Shown: positions 1 through 11,000 of the stretch, in pieces
How the letters are laid out: every line of letters starts with the position of its first letter
How positions within the stretch are numbered: the first letter of the stretch is position 1
Assembly: GCA_964058805.1 (NCBI GenBank)
Contig: CAXKVV010001267.1
Coordinates: 1-35,112, forward strand
DNA length: 35,112 bases
DNA from: Schoenoplectus triqueter
Taxonomy: Eukaryota; Streptophyta; Magnoliopsida; Poales; Cyperaceae
Direction: 5' to 3'
Translations under genes and position numbers: made by a program
Notes under the pieces: generated by a model
What the model was told of the DNA's origin: nothing
The model's input: only the letters and a program-made list of their open reading frames with translations
The model's database searches: none

Positions 1-579
1 TGAAACAAGCGTTACTAGGAAGTGAGAACAGAGGATAGACATATTATACGAGTCCTGTCAAATTTGTACCAGCTAAATTATTTATTTCTGTCATATTACT
101 CCTTTTTAGTTGCAACCCCCAAAAAAAATGATAAGGAAAACTTTACAATGATTTTGTCACAGTGCACTATACGGGAAAGATCGCTGAAAGAGCTCTGCGA
201 ACGAATGCACTATTTTTTTCAAAAAAAAATAATAAGAAAAGACACAATTATAGATAAACAATGGTAATCATCAGACACAAAGTTCAGCAAGTAAACCAAA
301 TTATCGATGAAACTAAAAGCTGAATTAAAGAGAATAAAAGCGAGTGAATTTTTGGCCTTACAATCTGAAGAACAGTTAGAACTGAAAGCCGGAAAAAAAA
401 ACGACAGGAGTGAGAAGAGTCATAAGAGAATCACAACAAAGAAGGAAAATAAAGCTAAAGGAGAAAAGAAAGAACAAAAATTGAGTGCACAAGTCAACCA
501 ACCTCTCTGATATATATATTTACACTGTAGAAGTAACACCAGACATCTCACTCTCATCCTATACTAACTCCAGCAATTG
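1..579. other. Gene-free flank downstream of pseudogene A
   Basis: This stretch lies past the stop codon of the minus-strand pseudogene and probably includes its old 3' UTR. Two short plus-strand reading frames (22-267 and 307-510) are open, the second lysine-rich. They show no family match I recognise, no splice structure and only A-rich composition, so I do not call genes. No repeat or RNA gene was recognised. Confidence 0.4.
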
Positions 580-1210
580 CTAAGCCTCGCCTCCTCGGAT
601 ATAGATGGATAAAGCTCCACATAACTGGACCCTGTGCCCTGTGGTCATCTTCTCCCTCTTCATGATCTTCTTTGCCACCTTTTTCAGTTCTTCACGAGGC
701 CGATTGTTTCTAGGCGCTGGGGGTGGGGACCACTTGTGTCCAGATATGTAACCACCAGAGTTTACCTGTGAAGGGATGATTACTAATATTAGAACAAAGA
801 ACAACGACCAAAGAAAGGAAAAAAATCTATCAGTTGCAAACTTGTTTTACCCATGCATCTCAACTGTCTGTAAATAACACCACACAGTATTTATAAATTA
901 TAATTGCAAACAAATACACCTATACATATTAAAAATAGGTGACTATTTTGCCTTGGTTCTTTCATAACAACATGAAAAATTAAACTAATTGGTAAATAAA
1001 TGCTCTACAAGAACTATGGTTTAAAACATAGAACTTATTCAGCTTTATATTAGTTATTTTCTAGTTATCAGAAAACAGAAATTACAGTTGTATGTTATTC
1101 CAGACGCAATTACAGTTAGAACAATTGCCAGAGATTTCCACGAAGAACCTGCACAACGACAAATGTATATTGATTGAATTAATGTGCAAAATACAATGTA
1201 CATATCAAAA

Positions 1211-1594
1211 TGTTATGGTGCTTTGCGAAGCACCATGGATCGGTGTTTCGGACTCAAATAACTAATTTTAAACTAGATATGACCGATCCGAATTGTTTAA
1301 TTTAATCTCCATTTGAAAATATATTAGCAAGTCAAATTTTATATTTTTTAGAATTGGTTTGCTATTTTTCGGATGGGGAGAAAATCATTGTTTTTGGACG
1401 AATCAGAATTCTAAGATCAGGTTATTTTCCCCTCATTCGAAAAAATAGCAAACAAATTTCAAAAAAAATTAAAATTTAGCTTGCTAATATATTTTCATAT
1501 GGAGATTAGATTGAACGGTTCGGATCAGTCATATCTAGTTTGAAATTAGATATTTGAATCTGAAGTAATGCATTCATCGCAAAGCATCATAACA
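1211..1594. mobile_element. Fold-back MITE with very long inverted arms, inside the intron of pseudogene A
   Basis: The two halves are near-complementary over roughly 150 bases each. The ends read TGTTATGGTGCTTTGCGA on the left and, on the complementary strand of the right end, TGTTATGATGCTTTGCGA. The arms then share CTAGATATGACCGATCCGAA-like and GAAAATATATTAGCAAG-like blocks around a centre near 1375-1435. No coding capacity is seen. The target duplication could not be resolved because the flanks are AT-rich, so the superfamily is uncertain (Mutator-like is a guess from the long arms). It sits in the intron, and the matching intron of copy B shows no counterpart, so insertion after the duplication is likely. 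Confidence 0.75.
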
Positions 1595-1619
1595 TAGTTA
1601 TATTTCTATATATATCATA

Positions 1620-1740
1620 TTTACCGCAGCCAGCAAAATACAAGATATATTATCTGCATGTGCATGTACCTGCAAAATATCATAATCATATTATTTACAA
1701 TAACATGCAAAATAACATTATTACATTATTCACAAGAACC
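1620..1740. repeat. Degenerate intronic minisatellite, copy A intron
   Basis: Loose repeats built on phrases such as CAGCAAAATAC, ACCTGCAAAATA and ACATGCAAAATAAC occur about every 30-40 bases. The intron of pseudogene B (about 26070-26280) contains the same kind of repeat (CTGCAAAATAACA, CAGCAAAATACATAC). The array therefore probably predates the duplication of the two copies. Confidence 0.45.
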
Positions 1741-2387
1741 AACAAAAGTCACAGAGTTTGCAATGACAATGTAGAATATACCAAGCCAACATCGATAAAG
1801 AGAAATATATGTATAAAACAAGAAAATAAAAAAATAAAAAGCTAACCTCAGCAGCAACAGCATTGTAGTAATCACTCTTTTTGCAAGCGAACACCTCCAC
1901 ATAGCAATACCCCATATTTTGACAGTCCCGCTGCAGTGCCAGCTTTACTAGCATATGGTTTGCGAAAACCACATATGCTTCCCCAGTAAACCTCCCATCC
2001 TTGTTGACACGTAAGTAATCAACAATATCCAACCCTGCAAAGAAACTGTAGATGTCGCGGTCTTGGCACTTAAACAGCAAACCACGAATCCACACCACCG
2101 GGAAATGGTAAAAGCTAGCTGTTGATTCACCGCCTAGAATGCCATTGGCATGAGGAGGAGAGTACAAGGTTGGGCTTATCATGTACTGGTTCATGCCAAA
2201 GGCATGTGCCCGGTTAGATCTGCTAGCTCAGTGGCAAGTTGCATGCCTCCACCATACCCTGTGAAGGGACATCCGAATCTGGAAAGAAGTGATTTGCTTC
2301 AGTCAATCGTGGCCTCTGTGAGGACCTCTCACTGTATCCATGGTCCCAGTATCCACTGTCAGATATCATCCAACCAGGTCCCCTCAT

Positions 2388-3106
2388 TGTCCTTCAATTT
2401 TCATCCCCAGAAAAAGAGAAAAAAAAAACGAAGTAGAGTCAACCCCCCTAGCTTTTGTAATTACTCATAAATTCAGTATGGACATGAAATATTAGCAAAT
2501 TATGGATAAAAACGATGCATGGAGCCAGGATCTGATAACGTAATTTTGTACAAGTTGGAGATTTTAGAATTTCGTAAGGTTTTCTGATTCTTAGCCATGA
2601 AACTCAAATTAATGGAAGTAAAAGAGTTCAGTGGTCTTAGGTAATTCTAATCTCTATTGGGCACCTTCTTCAAGTTCTGCTTTCCTTTAAGGCAAAAATA
2701 GAACAATTAGTGTTAAAATGAACCACGAAATACGTTTCAGATGACATGTCAACACTAATCTCTGAGCTAATCTAGCAAGAAAACTCCCTTTTAATTGATT
2801 CTTTAATTTCATCCCATAATAAACAGGTATTTTGCAAGCTAAACGTAAACTTGTGAAATGTAATCGTAACATCCTTTCAAAGGGATTAAATACATCACAA
2901 GATGACTCCAAAAGGAATTGCGATTCCCAAACGAACCGAGAAACAACGGAATAAAGATGAGCGAACTGAATCACAAATAAGAAAAACGAAACTAGGGTTC
3001 GGGTTTATCCAATTCCAACATATTACCGTCTGACTCCGTGCATCGTCGCCGTCAGATTGATTTCGCGTCGATTGAAATCAGGAGATGCTCCAGACAGAAA
3101 CGATAC
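2388..3106. other. Probable leader intron of pseudogene A
   Basis: Between the first ATG of copy A and the donor of its presumed 5' UTR exon I find no conserved coding sequence. The minus-strand open frame at 2687-2974 has no recognisable family match. The stretch is most simply the 5' UTR intron of the old gene; its acceptor is not clear. Confidence 0.4.
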
Positions 3107-3240
3107 CTTGATCAAACTGGTGTTTCGTCCAAGTAGAAGAGGAGCTTGGGAGAAACCCTAATGGCTAATGTCGATCGGCGAGAGAACTTAGCTGGGAAGT
3201 GGGATCGACGAATGAAAATGGTTCATTTTGGCGGGGTAAG
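3107..3240 (-). promoter_or_regulatory. Old leader exon and promoter side of pseudogene A
   Basis: On the minus strand a GC-richer block of about 130 bases ends in a fair splice donor (ATCAAG|GTATCG, exon edge 3107). It carries a telo-box, seen on the plus strand as AAACCCTAA at 3153-3161. The composition change from the AT-rich flank and the position upstream of the N-terminal ATG fit a non-coding first exon. No transcription start can be read directly. Confidence 0.45.
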
Positions 3241-3291
3241 CAACTGGACAAAGTAAAATAGATGAAAAACAAAAAACTAGAACCCAGGCTT

Positions 3292-3330
3292 CGGTCTATC
3301 GGTCTATCGGTCTATCGGTCTATCGGTCTA
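3292..3330. repeat. Octamer tandem repeat (CGGTCTAT)n
   Basis: Four perfect copies plus a 7-base partial copy of CGGTCTAT stand next to each other just upstream of the old promoter of pseudogene A. This is a pure short tandem array and probably variable in length between individuals. Confidence 0.95.
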
Positions 3331-4189
3331 CTAATTAATATAAAAACCGTGTTTTGAATCCCTTATCCCTTATGTAGTTTATTTCTCCGATTCCTTCATT
3401 GACGGGTCCCAACAAAAGAGTCGCTATACACTATACTCGTCTGTGTAGGTCGCACCAAACTCACAACACTAGGTACTCATTTGAGTAAGAAAAATCACCG
3501 AGACCTTTACTTTCGATAGACTTTCGAGTTAATAGTAAAATGATGAGTTATTTTGGTTTTACTCTGTTTCCTCGTACTGGCGGCTATTAACAACTAAATT
3601 AAAACACTGGAGTAAAGACTGAGACCGAGCCGAGTCTATGAGCACATCGACAACGATTAACTTCATATCTTTGATGGATGATAATTTTTTAAATATATTC
3701 AAAGTAATATTTAAAAGAGAAATCATTAGCCTCTCTTAAATAATCTCCTTATCAGTCTCCCCTCTCTTACGCACTTTTGCGCTCTCTCACAAATCTCTCT
3801 CATATCTTCATGTATTTTTCTTCCTCTCTCGCACGTGAATCTATCACTCTCACATCTCTCCCTAAATTCGAAATAGCTGTCATATTTTTCTATGGCAATC
3901 GGCTGCTATTCGGTCATTGACATAAGGGGCCCAATAAAAAATCCAAAATCTCAGCGTTCAAATATAAAGAAAATATTATGGATTTTATAATAGGAAATTG
4001 CCATTCAAAAGTATGACAGCAGAAACTGATTCATCTCCCCCTCCCTCTTTGTCTCTCTCCTTCTCGCATCTCACTTTCTTGCTCTCCCATATGCTATTCT
4101 CTCACATCTCTATAGCATCTCTCTGTCTCGCACATTGCATCTATCTCCCTGTCTCTCTTCTCTTTCTCGCATATCTCAAAAATAAAAGT
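3331..4189. other. Intergenic, with CT-rich blocks
   Basis: No gene is recognised. Two pyrimidine-rich blocks (about 3730-3865 and 4025-4180), dominated by CTCTC, CTCGCA and CATCTCT words, are separated by AT-rich sequence. The 71-residue open frame at 3998-4213 is a by-product of the CT-rich composition. The blocks could be decayed simple repeats or leader-like DNA. Confidence 0.5.
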
Positions 4190-4645
4190 AAAATTCAATA
4201 TAAATATTTTTAATCAGATATAATCATTATAAACAATCAGTTTAAATAAATTTTAATCAAATATCGTCGGTGCAAATATTTTTGTATATATATTTTTAAA
4301 ATTATATTATCAGTATAAATAATTATTATAAATATTTTTTAGTATGATATAATCAATACAAATATTTAATATAAATACTTTTATATCGCCTAATCAGTAC
4401 AAATATTCATCATAAATATTCTTTAACCCAATATATTTGGTGCAAACATTCAGTATAAACTCATTTTAACCAAATATATCAATGCAAATAGTATATAAAT
4501 ATTATTTAATCTGATATAATCGGTGTAAATATTTTTTTTAATTTAGTATAATCAGTATAAATATTTATATTAAACACTTTTTAATTGTATATAATTTGTG
4601 ATAATATTTAATATAAAATTTTAATTATATAGTCAGTGTTAACAA
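4190..4645. repeat. Degenerate AT-rich tandem array, unit roughly 45-55 bp
   Basis: A phrase of the type TATAATCAGTATAAATATT followed by a TTTTTAAT-rich spacer recurs about eight to ten times with substitutions (near 4210, 4305, 4345, 4395, 4440, 4510, 4550 and later). The phase is loose and no copy is perfect, so this is an old minisatellite or satellite-like array. Confidence 0.6.
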
Positions 4646-5100
4646 TTAGTACAATCATTTTTTATGATCGGGAGTGCTTTGCGCCATGGAGAACATTTTT
4701 TACGGATAGAGCAGGGGAAGATGTGAACGGTGTTGGGACAGATCGGGGAGATTAAGAGGGGCTATTATCAAGACCGTAAAATTTTTAAAATAAAAAATCA
4801 TTCACCTATTTTAAATTTGGAGATGATGATATATTTAAATTTTCCTATATTTTGTGTTTCATGTGAAATTCCATCAAAATTCATTAAATTTAGATCATTA
4901 TAAATTTTATACAATTTTAACTATATGTAATATGTGTTCAAATATGATACGATATAGAAATTGTATGAAATATGATGAATTTATAAAGCAAAAAAATATA
5001 TGCTTGTAATATTTTTTACGTTTAAAATTCCTTTAATTTTATCTTAAAAATTATTATCGAGATTGTCGAATTAACCGTTATCAGATTCCTTCGTTTATTA
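4646..5100. other. Intergenic, with one transposon-end-like fragment
   Basis: No gene is seen. At 4672-4690 the sequence GGAGTGCTTTGCGCCATGG resembles the outer end of the fold-back element at 1211 (GGTGCTTTGCG followed by CCATGG). No second end could be paired with it, so only a fragment is claimed. The rest is AT-rich and featureless. Confidence 0.4.
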
Positions 5101-5625
5101 TATCGCAAGTTGAGTTATTTTGCCCATTTATATGTACAAACTTACACTGATTTTTGAATATAATAATTAGAGTAATTATATTATTAATAATAATGATAAA
5201 ATAAAATTTTAATAGTAGAAATGGTAACGCGTCACTGTCAGTGACGCTTTGAAAATACGTCACTGACAATTACTTCTTTTTTATTATTATTTTTATAGAT
5301 TTATAAAAATAAAAATAAAAATAAAAAGAGAGAACCATGCCATAGAGTGGTGCACTCCCACCGGCAGAAAATTTTTTATTTTGTTGAAACTTAGTTTAAA
5401 CTCAGATTGGAAAAAAAGACACAACCAATAGTGACGTCTTTCCAAATGCGTCAATTTCAGTGGTACATATTTTATGTATCAGTCATAGTGGCGCACTGCC
5501 ATTACTGACATTAAATTTACTTTTTTCTATTATTATTAATAATAATATGTTTATCTAATTATTGTATTCAAAAATCTTTGACAAATTTACAACTAAAAAT
5601 ACCGAATGGGCTAGTACCTAATAGT
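5100..5625. mobile_element. Fold-back element with GCGTCAC palindromes
   Basis: The left arm (about 5106-5220) and right arm (about 5500-5620) are inverted copies. Shared blocks include GCCCATT, GATTTTTGAATA and AATAATTAGA followed by a run of TATTATTAATAATAAT. Near the left arm a perfect hairpin, GCGTCACTG-T-CAGTGACGC, lies at 5229-5247, with related CGTCACTGACA and GTGACGTC words at 5258 and 5432. GTGACGC-rich non-autonomous elements are common in plant genomes. No coding capacity or clear target duplication is seen, and the ends are approximate. Confidence 0.6.
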
Positions 5626-5854
5626 TGACTTTAAATTTAATATATTTGTACTCTCAAAGTACGGCTTGAAATGCCATTTCTTATACTCTCGTGGCTTGGT
5701 TATTTCTAATTAATACCGTAGTATATATGTTGCGTTTGTTACAAAATTCCGACGCTGATAATGACAAAAGACATTATTGTGTAAAATAATATAAGATCGC
5801 TATTGATGCAAATTCTAAAAAATGCGAAGATGTTTTCATTATTTTTGTGTCACA

Positions 5855-6215
5855 AGATAAAGTGTCATTGAAATTTTTAATTTATATTTTAAGGTTTAAC
5901 ATTCAATTTTAGAAGCGATACAATTTAATCTTATTAATTTGGTAGATGTATGCCTATAGGTTTTTATGTTTTTGGGAGATATTTTTATAGTAAATCAAAT
6001 AGTAAAAAAAGAATATATAAAAATTTAATTAATCATAGTCAACTAGATTCTTTTATTTTTTATATTATTTAAAATTTAAAATAGTATAAAATGGCTGACA
6101 AAATTTTATCAGAATATATTTACTATAAAAATTAATAAGATCAATTGTTTGAATTTAGAATTTGAGTGTCAAGTTCAAAAATATAAACTAAAAATAAATT
6201 TATGACGTTTCGTGG
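5855..6215. mobile_element. Diverged fold-back MITE
   Basis: Sequence from about 5855 to 5985 is an imperfect inverted copy of sequence from about 6085 to 6215. Paired words include TTTAATTTATATTTT with TTTAGTTTATATTTTT, and CAATTTAATCTTATTAATTT with its partner reading CAATTGATCTTATTAATTTT. A related single arm occurs in reverse near 12030-12110. Many mismatches point to an old insertion. Ends and target duplication are unresolved. Confidence 0.5.
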
Positions 6216-6539
6216 TAGACAATAGTGATGGCATTGGTACCTTTTTAACAATATTTAGTAAAAAAATTGAGTGACGGAGCAAAAATACATCTTCGTCTTC
6301 ATCTTCAATGAAATCATGTCCTCCTGTGACATAAATCTTCACATAATCAGATGTAGGTGGAATTTGAGATTAGAATTGACATAAATCTTCACACAATCAG
6401 ATGGCCCATCAACCGTGTTGCACAGTGTAACTTAGTAGGGGATAAGAATTCTAGAAATGTTGAGTGCAAAATTTGATTTGTTCATCTCATCATTTGCTGT
6501 AAAATTCTTGCTAGCACGCTAATTTAGAAAGTCTCAATA

Positions 6540-7310
6540 TCTATATTATTATATAAAGCAGTTAAGAATTGGAGGATCCAATTTTTGTCATGGTATCTTT
6601 TTATTATATCTATTTTATCCTTCAATTAGACGGATAATATTTATTTATGGTTGATCAAACGTATGTAATCGCGTCCATTGATCCCCTATTTCTCTCCGTT
6701 TCTTTCCCATCTATATTATTATTTTCATAATATAGTTTTTATTATTATTTATGCACATAATTTATAATCTATACTATTATATAAATCAACTAAGAAATGG
6801 AGGATCTATTTTTTGTCATGGTATTTCTTTCATTATACTCATTTAATCCCTCAATTAGATGGATACTATTTATTTATGGTTGATCAAACATATGTAATCG
6901 CGTCCATTGATCCTCTCTCTCTCTGTTTCTTTCCCGTCTATACTATTATTTTCATAATATAGTTTTTTTATTATTTATGCACATGATTTATAAATTATCT
7001 ATACTATTATATAAAATAGCTAAGAGTTGGAGGGTCCATTTTTTGTCATGATATTTTTTATTATACCCAATTTATCCCTCAATTAGACGGATAATATTTA
7101 TTTATGGTTGATCGAACGTATGTAATCGTGTCCATTGATCTCTTAAAGTTTGATTTAAGACTTAACATAAGCGCTATAATTAACAACTTTGTACATATTT
7201 GATAGAAAATTAATGGTGAATAATATATGCTGAAATAATTCATTTTCTTACCATATATACCATAATTGTGCAGAAAATCTCATCTAAGATTAAATCTGTT
7301 TTTTATTATA
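6540..7310 (+). mobile_element. Non-autonomous Helitron with three tandem 5' ends, 3' end missing
   Basis: Three copies of a unit of about 230 bp begin at 6540, 6768 and 6998 (spacing 228 and 230). Each starts with TC as TCTATAYTATTATATAAA preceded by A or T, and contains TTTTTGTCATG, CAATTAGA-GGATA and TTTATGGTTGATC. The third copy runs on into a body (about 7160-7310) that matches the interior of the complete Helitron at 22515-22896 (ACTTTGTRCATATTTGATA, AAATCTCAT). The characteristic 3' hairpin and CTAG end seen in that relative is absent here. Helitrons move by rolling-circle replication, insert between A and T, start with TC and end with CTRR. The layout suggests tandem 5' ends joined to a 3'-truncated body. 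No RepHel gene is present. Confidence 0.8.
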
Positions 7311-7454
7311 GATCTCTCTATAATTTGATGAATTTATATTTTAATATTAGATTAATGTGTTTTTTTATTTTATAATTTTTTCATGTTTAAATAAAAAATT
7401 CGGCAACAACGCGGATATATTGCTAATAAATAATAAAGCACATTGAGTCGTCCG

Positions 7455-8482
<1,028 letters not shown>

Positions 8483-8516
<34 letters not shown>
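8483..8516. repeat. (TA)n microsatellite, about 17 units
   Basis: A nearly pure TA run, much shorter than the one at 7458. Confidence 0.95.
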
Positions 8517-8518
<2 letters not shown>

Positions 8519-8605
8519 CTGACAGAATATTCTTTACCGATGATATCAGTTTGACCAGAATTTTCCAAGTCAGATTTGTTTTTATCAACAAAGCTAATGT
8601 CAACG

Positions 8606-8650
8606 ATGTGAATTTCCATAAGTTTGTTACAATGTGAATTTCCATAAGTT
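8606..8650. repeat. Small tandem duplication, period 26 bp
   Basis: ATGTGAATTTCCATAAGTT occurs perfectly at 8606-8624 and again at 8632-8650. It looks like replication slippage; no function is evident. Confidence 0.9.
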
Positions 8651-9413
8651 CATAAACGATGGAAATATAGCATTAAAAAGGGAATGTATACTCTTTATAG
8701 TACTGTAAATATGCAGTGGACGGTTTTACAATATGAACAATGTTATAGTAAAAAAACAATACTATAAACACTATTTAAATTCAGAAGGAATCATTTAACT
8801 ATTTAATTCACTATAAAATTTACAATTTACAGCACTGCAGATGTGAATTCTTAAAAAAGGAGGCTATACGGCTTACTCCAAACTGCAATAGACTTCCAAG
8901 ATACCTTTGCACTGCAACTCTGAATTAATCAAAACTCACATGGATGAAGTAGCATCGTGCAACTTTCCATTATTTCTTTAAGAGGAGGGAAATTAAATCA
9001 TTTGGGGTCAAATCTCAAGTTGCTCGAATAATGTAATGTGCAATCAAACATCGGACAATTCAGCAAACCAATCTGTTAATGAGAACCATGAGCTAAATTA
9101 TAATTTAACAGAGATGAGTGAAATCTGAACTTGAAATTTGCTGACCAGTTAGAAATTGAAACAAGAAACTGAACCTAGATACAAAGAGAGATACAGGCAG
9201 AACAGTGTCACCTCCAACCCTTTATGCAACAACTGCCAAGATCCCCCACACAGTAGTCATCCATTTATAGATCAAATGAATTTCACCCATTTCTTTGCCA
9301 GAAACAAAAATCAAAAGTAACAAACAAAAAAAACTACAATACTAGAGGAAGCTACCAACCCCTTAATTGCCCCCCCACCAGCACTTAATCATCTTCTTCA
9401 TACAACCGAACAT
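8651..9413. other. 3' flank and probable 3' UTR of HMGB
   Basis: This is AT-rich DNA downstream of the minus-strand HMGB stop. The 200-250 bases next to the stop (about 9170-9413) are less AT-rich and probably form the 3' UTR. No other gene is seen. Confidence 0.45.
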
Positions 9414-10766
9414 TTAGTCATCATCTTCCTCCTCCTGTAACAATCAATGTTTTAATAATTAAGAAGAAAATGAATCAGCAAGTTATCACCAATTCCCAAG
9501 TATATTCTAAGGTAAAATGTGTTCATCAAATGTTGTAATTTCCAATTCACGCAAGTATGATGATTTTTACAATTACAGTTCATGCTCTAAACTAAATTGA
9601 TAAATTTCAAGGCGTCAACTGTTTATAACACAATCAGGAAGACTACGTCAATTATATTCTAGGTTAAGTGCTTTGGCAAACAATTCAAACTGTATTTTGT
9701 TTTCCAAATTCCAATTAGACTACCATCTGGACTAACATTAACTCACAACAAGAATTACAGAAGAATTATTACCTCCTCATCCTCTTCATCATCTTCATCG
9801 TCATGGACTTCAGATTTTGATTTGTCAGATTCGTCTTCATCATCATCAACAGCAGCAGCAGCAGGCTTCTTGCGGGGTTCAGCCTGTGGTTAATTAGAAG
9901 AAAACAAAAAATAATTCAGAAAAGTAATATAAAATTGCTTCTGAATTGGTTCATACTTACTATAAATCTTTACTACCAGCTTCTTGTTGTAGGCGTTCAT
10001 TGTGTTGTTGTACTCTGACTTGAGCTTGTTAGCCTTGGCAACATAAGGAGCTTTCTCCTGTTTTCAATAAATAGAATATTTTTCTCAATAATTTACCAAA
10101 TGAAGAAAGGGTGCATCATAGTATAGAAATAGGTAGAAGACATATAAGATTGGAAATATAATATAGTACCGCTTCAGACAAGGTTTTCCACTTATCACCA
10201 CCAGCCTTTCCAACCTAAATTTCGATTATCATAGAAAACAAATTTAAATCATGCTTATTCGAGATAAACTCAGGAATTGATCTATTTAAATAAATAAAGG
10301 TAAAGATTTGTGAACAATACTTACAACAGATACTGATCTGTTGTTAGGATTCTTCTCCTTGAAAGTTTTCCTGAAGTCCTCCCTGAAATTAAAATAAACA
10401 AAATAAAGCAGATCCGGTCAAAATCAGAATCTACAAGGATCTCAATATGAACTCGGACAAAAATAGAAAATAGCAGAGCCGATCTAGAAAACTTACATAA
10501 AAACGAAGAAGGCGCTCGGAGGCCTCTTAGGCTTGTTCGGGTCCTTGGCAGCCTTGCCCCTCTTAACGGGCTTAGGCTTCTCAGCTGCCTTCTTCTTCAC
10601 CGATAACCTCCACGAATTAAAAACAAGTCGGAAAATCAGTTTTAGCACATCAGATCCGATCTAAGATCGATATCAAAGAAAGAAAAATTAAAGCAAGCAA
10701 TAAGAAAATTCATTAAACTCACTTGGCATCGGCTTTCTTTCCTTTCTCCGCTCTCGTTCCCTTCAT
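9414..10766 (-). CDS. High mobility group B protein (HMGB2/3-like), 7 coding exons
   Basis: This encodes a plant HMGB protein, an abundant nuclear architectural factor that binds DNA in the minor groove and bends it. Coding exons in order of transcription are 10766-10723, 10607-10497, 10382-10325, 10214-10170, 10057-9977, 9883-9773 and 9434-9414. The phases agree throughout and give 156 residues. The N-terminus MKGTRAEKGKKADAK-LSVKKKA is the family's basic start. One HMG box spans about residues 37-106 (DPNKPKRPPSAFFVFM, EDFRKTFKEKNP, GKAGGDKWKTLSEAEKAPYV, AYNKKL). A proline/alanine linker leads to an acidic tail from about residue 126 (DDDEDESDKSKSEVHDDEDD to the end). Length is slightly above the usual 140-150. 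The ATG is fixed by the conserved MKG start and lies just after a leader intron. Exon 5 uses a weak donor (CTG|GTAGTA); a better-looking donor lies 16 bases further but would bring an immediate stop in exon 6. It appears intact and expressed. Confidence 0.95.
9482..9516. repeat. Intronic member of the 35-bp direct repeat
   Basis: This lies within the last HMGB intron (9435-9772) and is identical to 8150-8184. The copy downstream of the gene suggests a small duplication or template switch from the intron. Confidence 0.9.
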
Positions 10767-11000
10767 CGCTAGTAACTAAAAAACCAGATCAGATCGATCA
10801 GAAACAACGTTAGTGCGAAAACCGAGGTGAAAGAATTGGGGGAAGTAATCCTTACCTCTAGTTAGGGTTTGGTGTGAAGAGAGAAAGAGGAGAACAGCTG
10901 GAGGTCGTTGTTGTGGGAGAGTGGAAGAGAGAAAGAGGGGCAGAAATAAGAAGGGGCGATAGAGGTGAGAGAGAGGAAAGAGAGGCGGATTTGAAATATC
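10767..11000 (-). promoter_or_regulatory. HMGB leader exons, 5' UTR intron and telo-box
   Basis: On the minus strand a CT-rich leader (about 10990-10856) contains a telo-box, AAACCCTAAC (10861-10870), and ends in the donor ACTAGAG|GTAAGG at 10856/10855. The leader intron closes with TTTTTTAG at 10776, leaving nine untranslated bases before the ATG at 10766. Telo-boxes and leader introns are frequent in strongly expressed plant genes of the growth and translation class, which fits HMGB. The start point itself is inferred from composition. Confidence 0.7.

Larger units (their letters stand above)
580..2387 (-). pseudogene. hnRNP F/H-like (two-RRM) RNA-binding protein, pseudogene copy A
   Basis: This is a relic of the plant hnRNP F/H-like family, nuclear RNA-binding proteins with two RRM domains and a proposed role in splicing. 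An N-terminal frame opens at ATG 2387 and reads about 54 residues, with a segment resembling the family leader (GYSERSSQRPRLTEANHFF). It hits a TAG at 2223-2225. The RRM1 frame is open again from about 2194 to 1847. It keeps FPVVWIRGLLF (RNP2-like), DIYSFFAGLDIVD, GRFTGEAYVVFA (RNP1-like) and the family end DYYNAVAAE. A GT donor at 1845-1846 and an AG acceptor at 766-767 bound an intron of about 1.08 kb, which argues against a processed copy. The last exon (765-580) lacks most of RRM2, jumping to VAKKIMKREKMTTG. It is then frameshifted by a 7-bp tandem duplication at 630-643. Beyond that, another frame still encodes the family C-terminus (SSYVELYPSISEEAR). With at least two frame breaks and an internal deletion, it is almost surely non-functional as a full protein. 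Confidence 0.85.

Noticed and set aside
22..510. Two plus-strand frames (81 and 67 codons), the second lysine-rich
   Set aside because: Composition is A-rich, there is no family match or splice context, and they lie in the 3' flank of pseudogene A.
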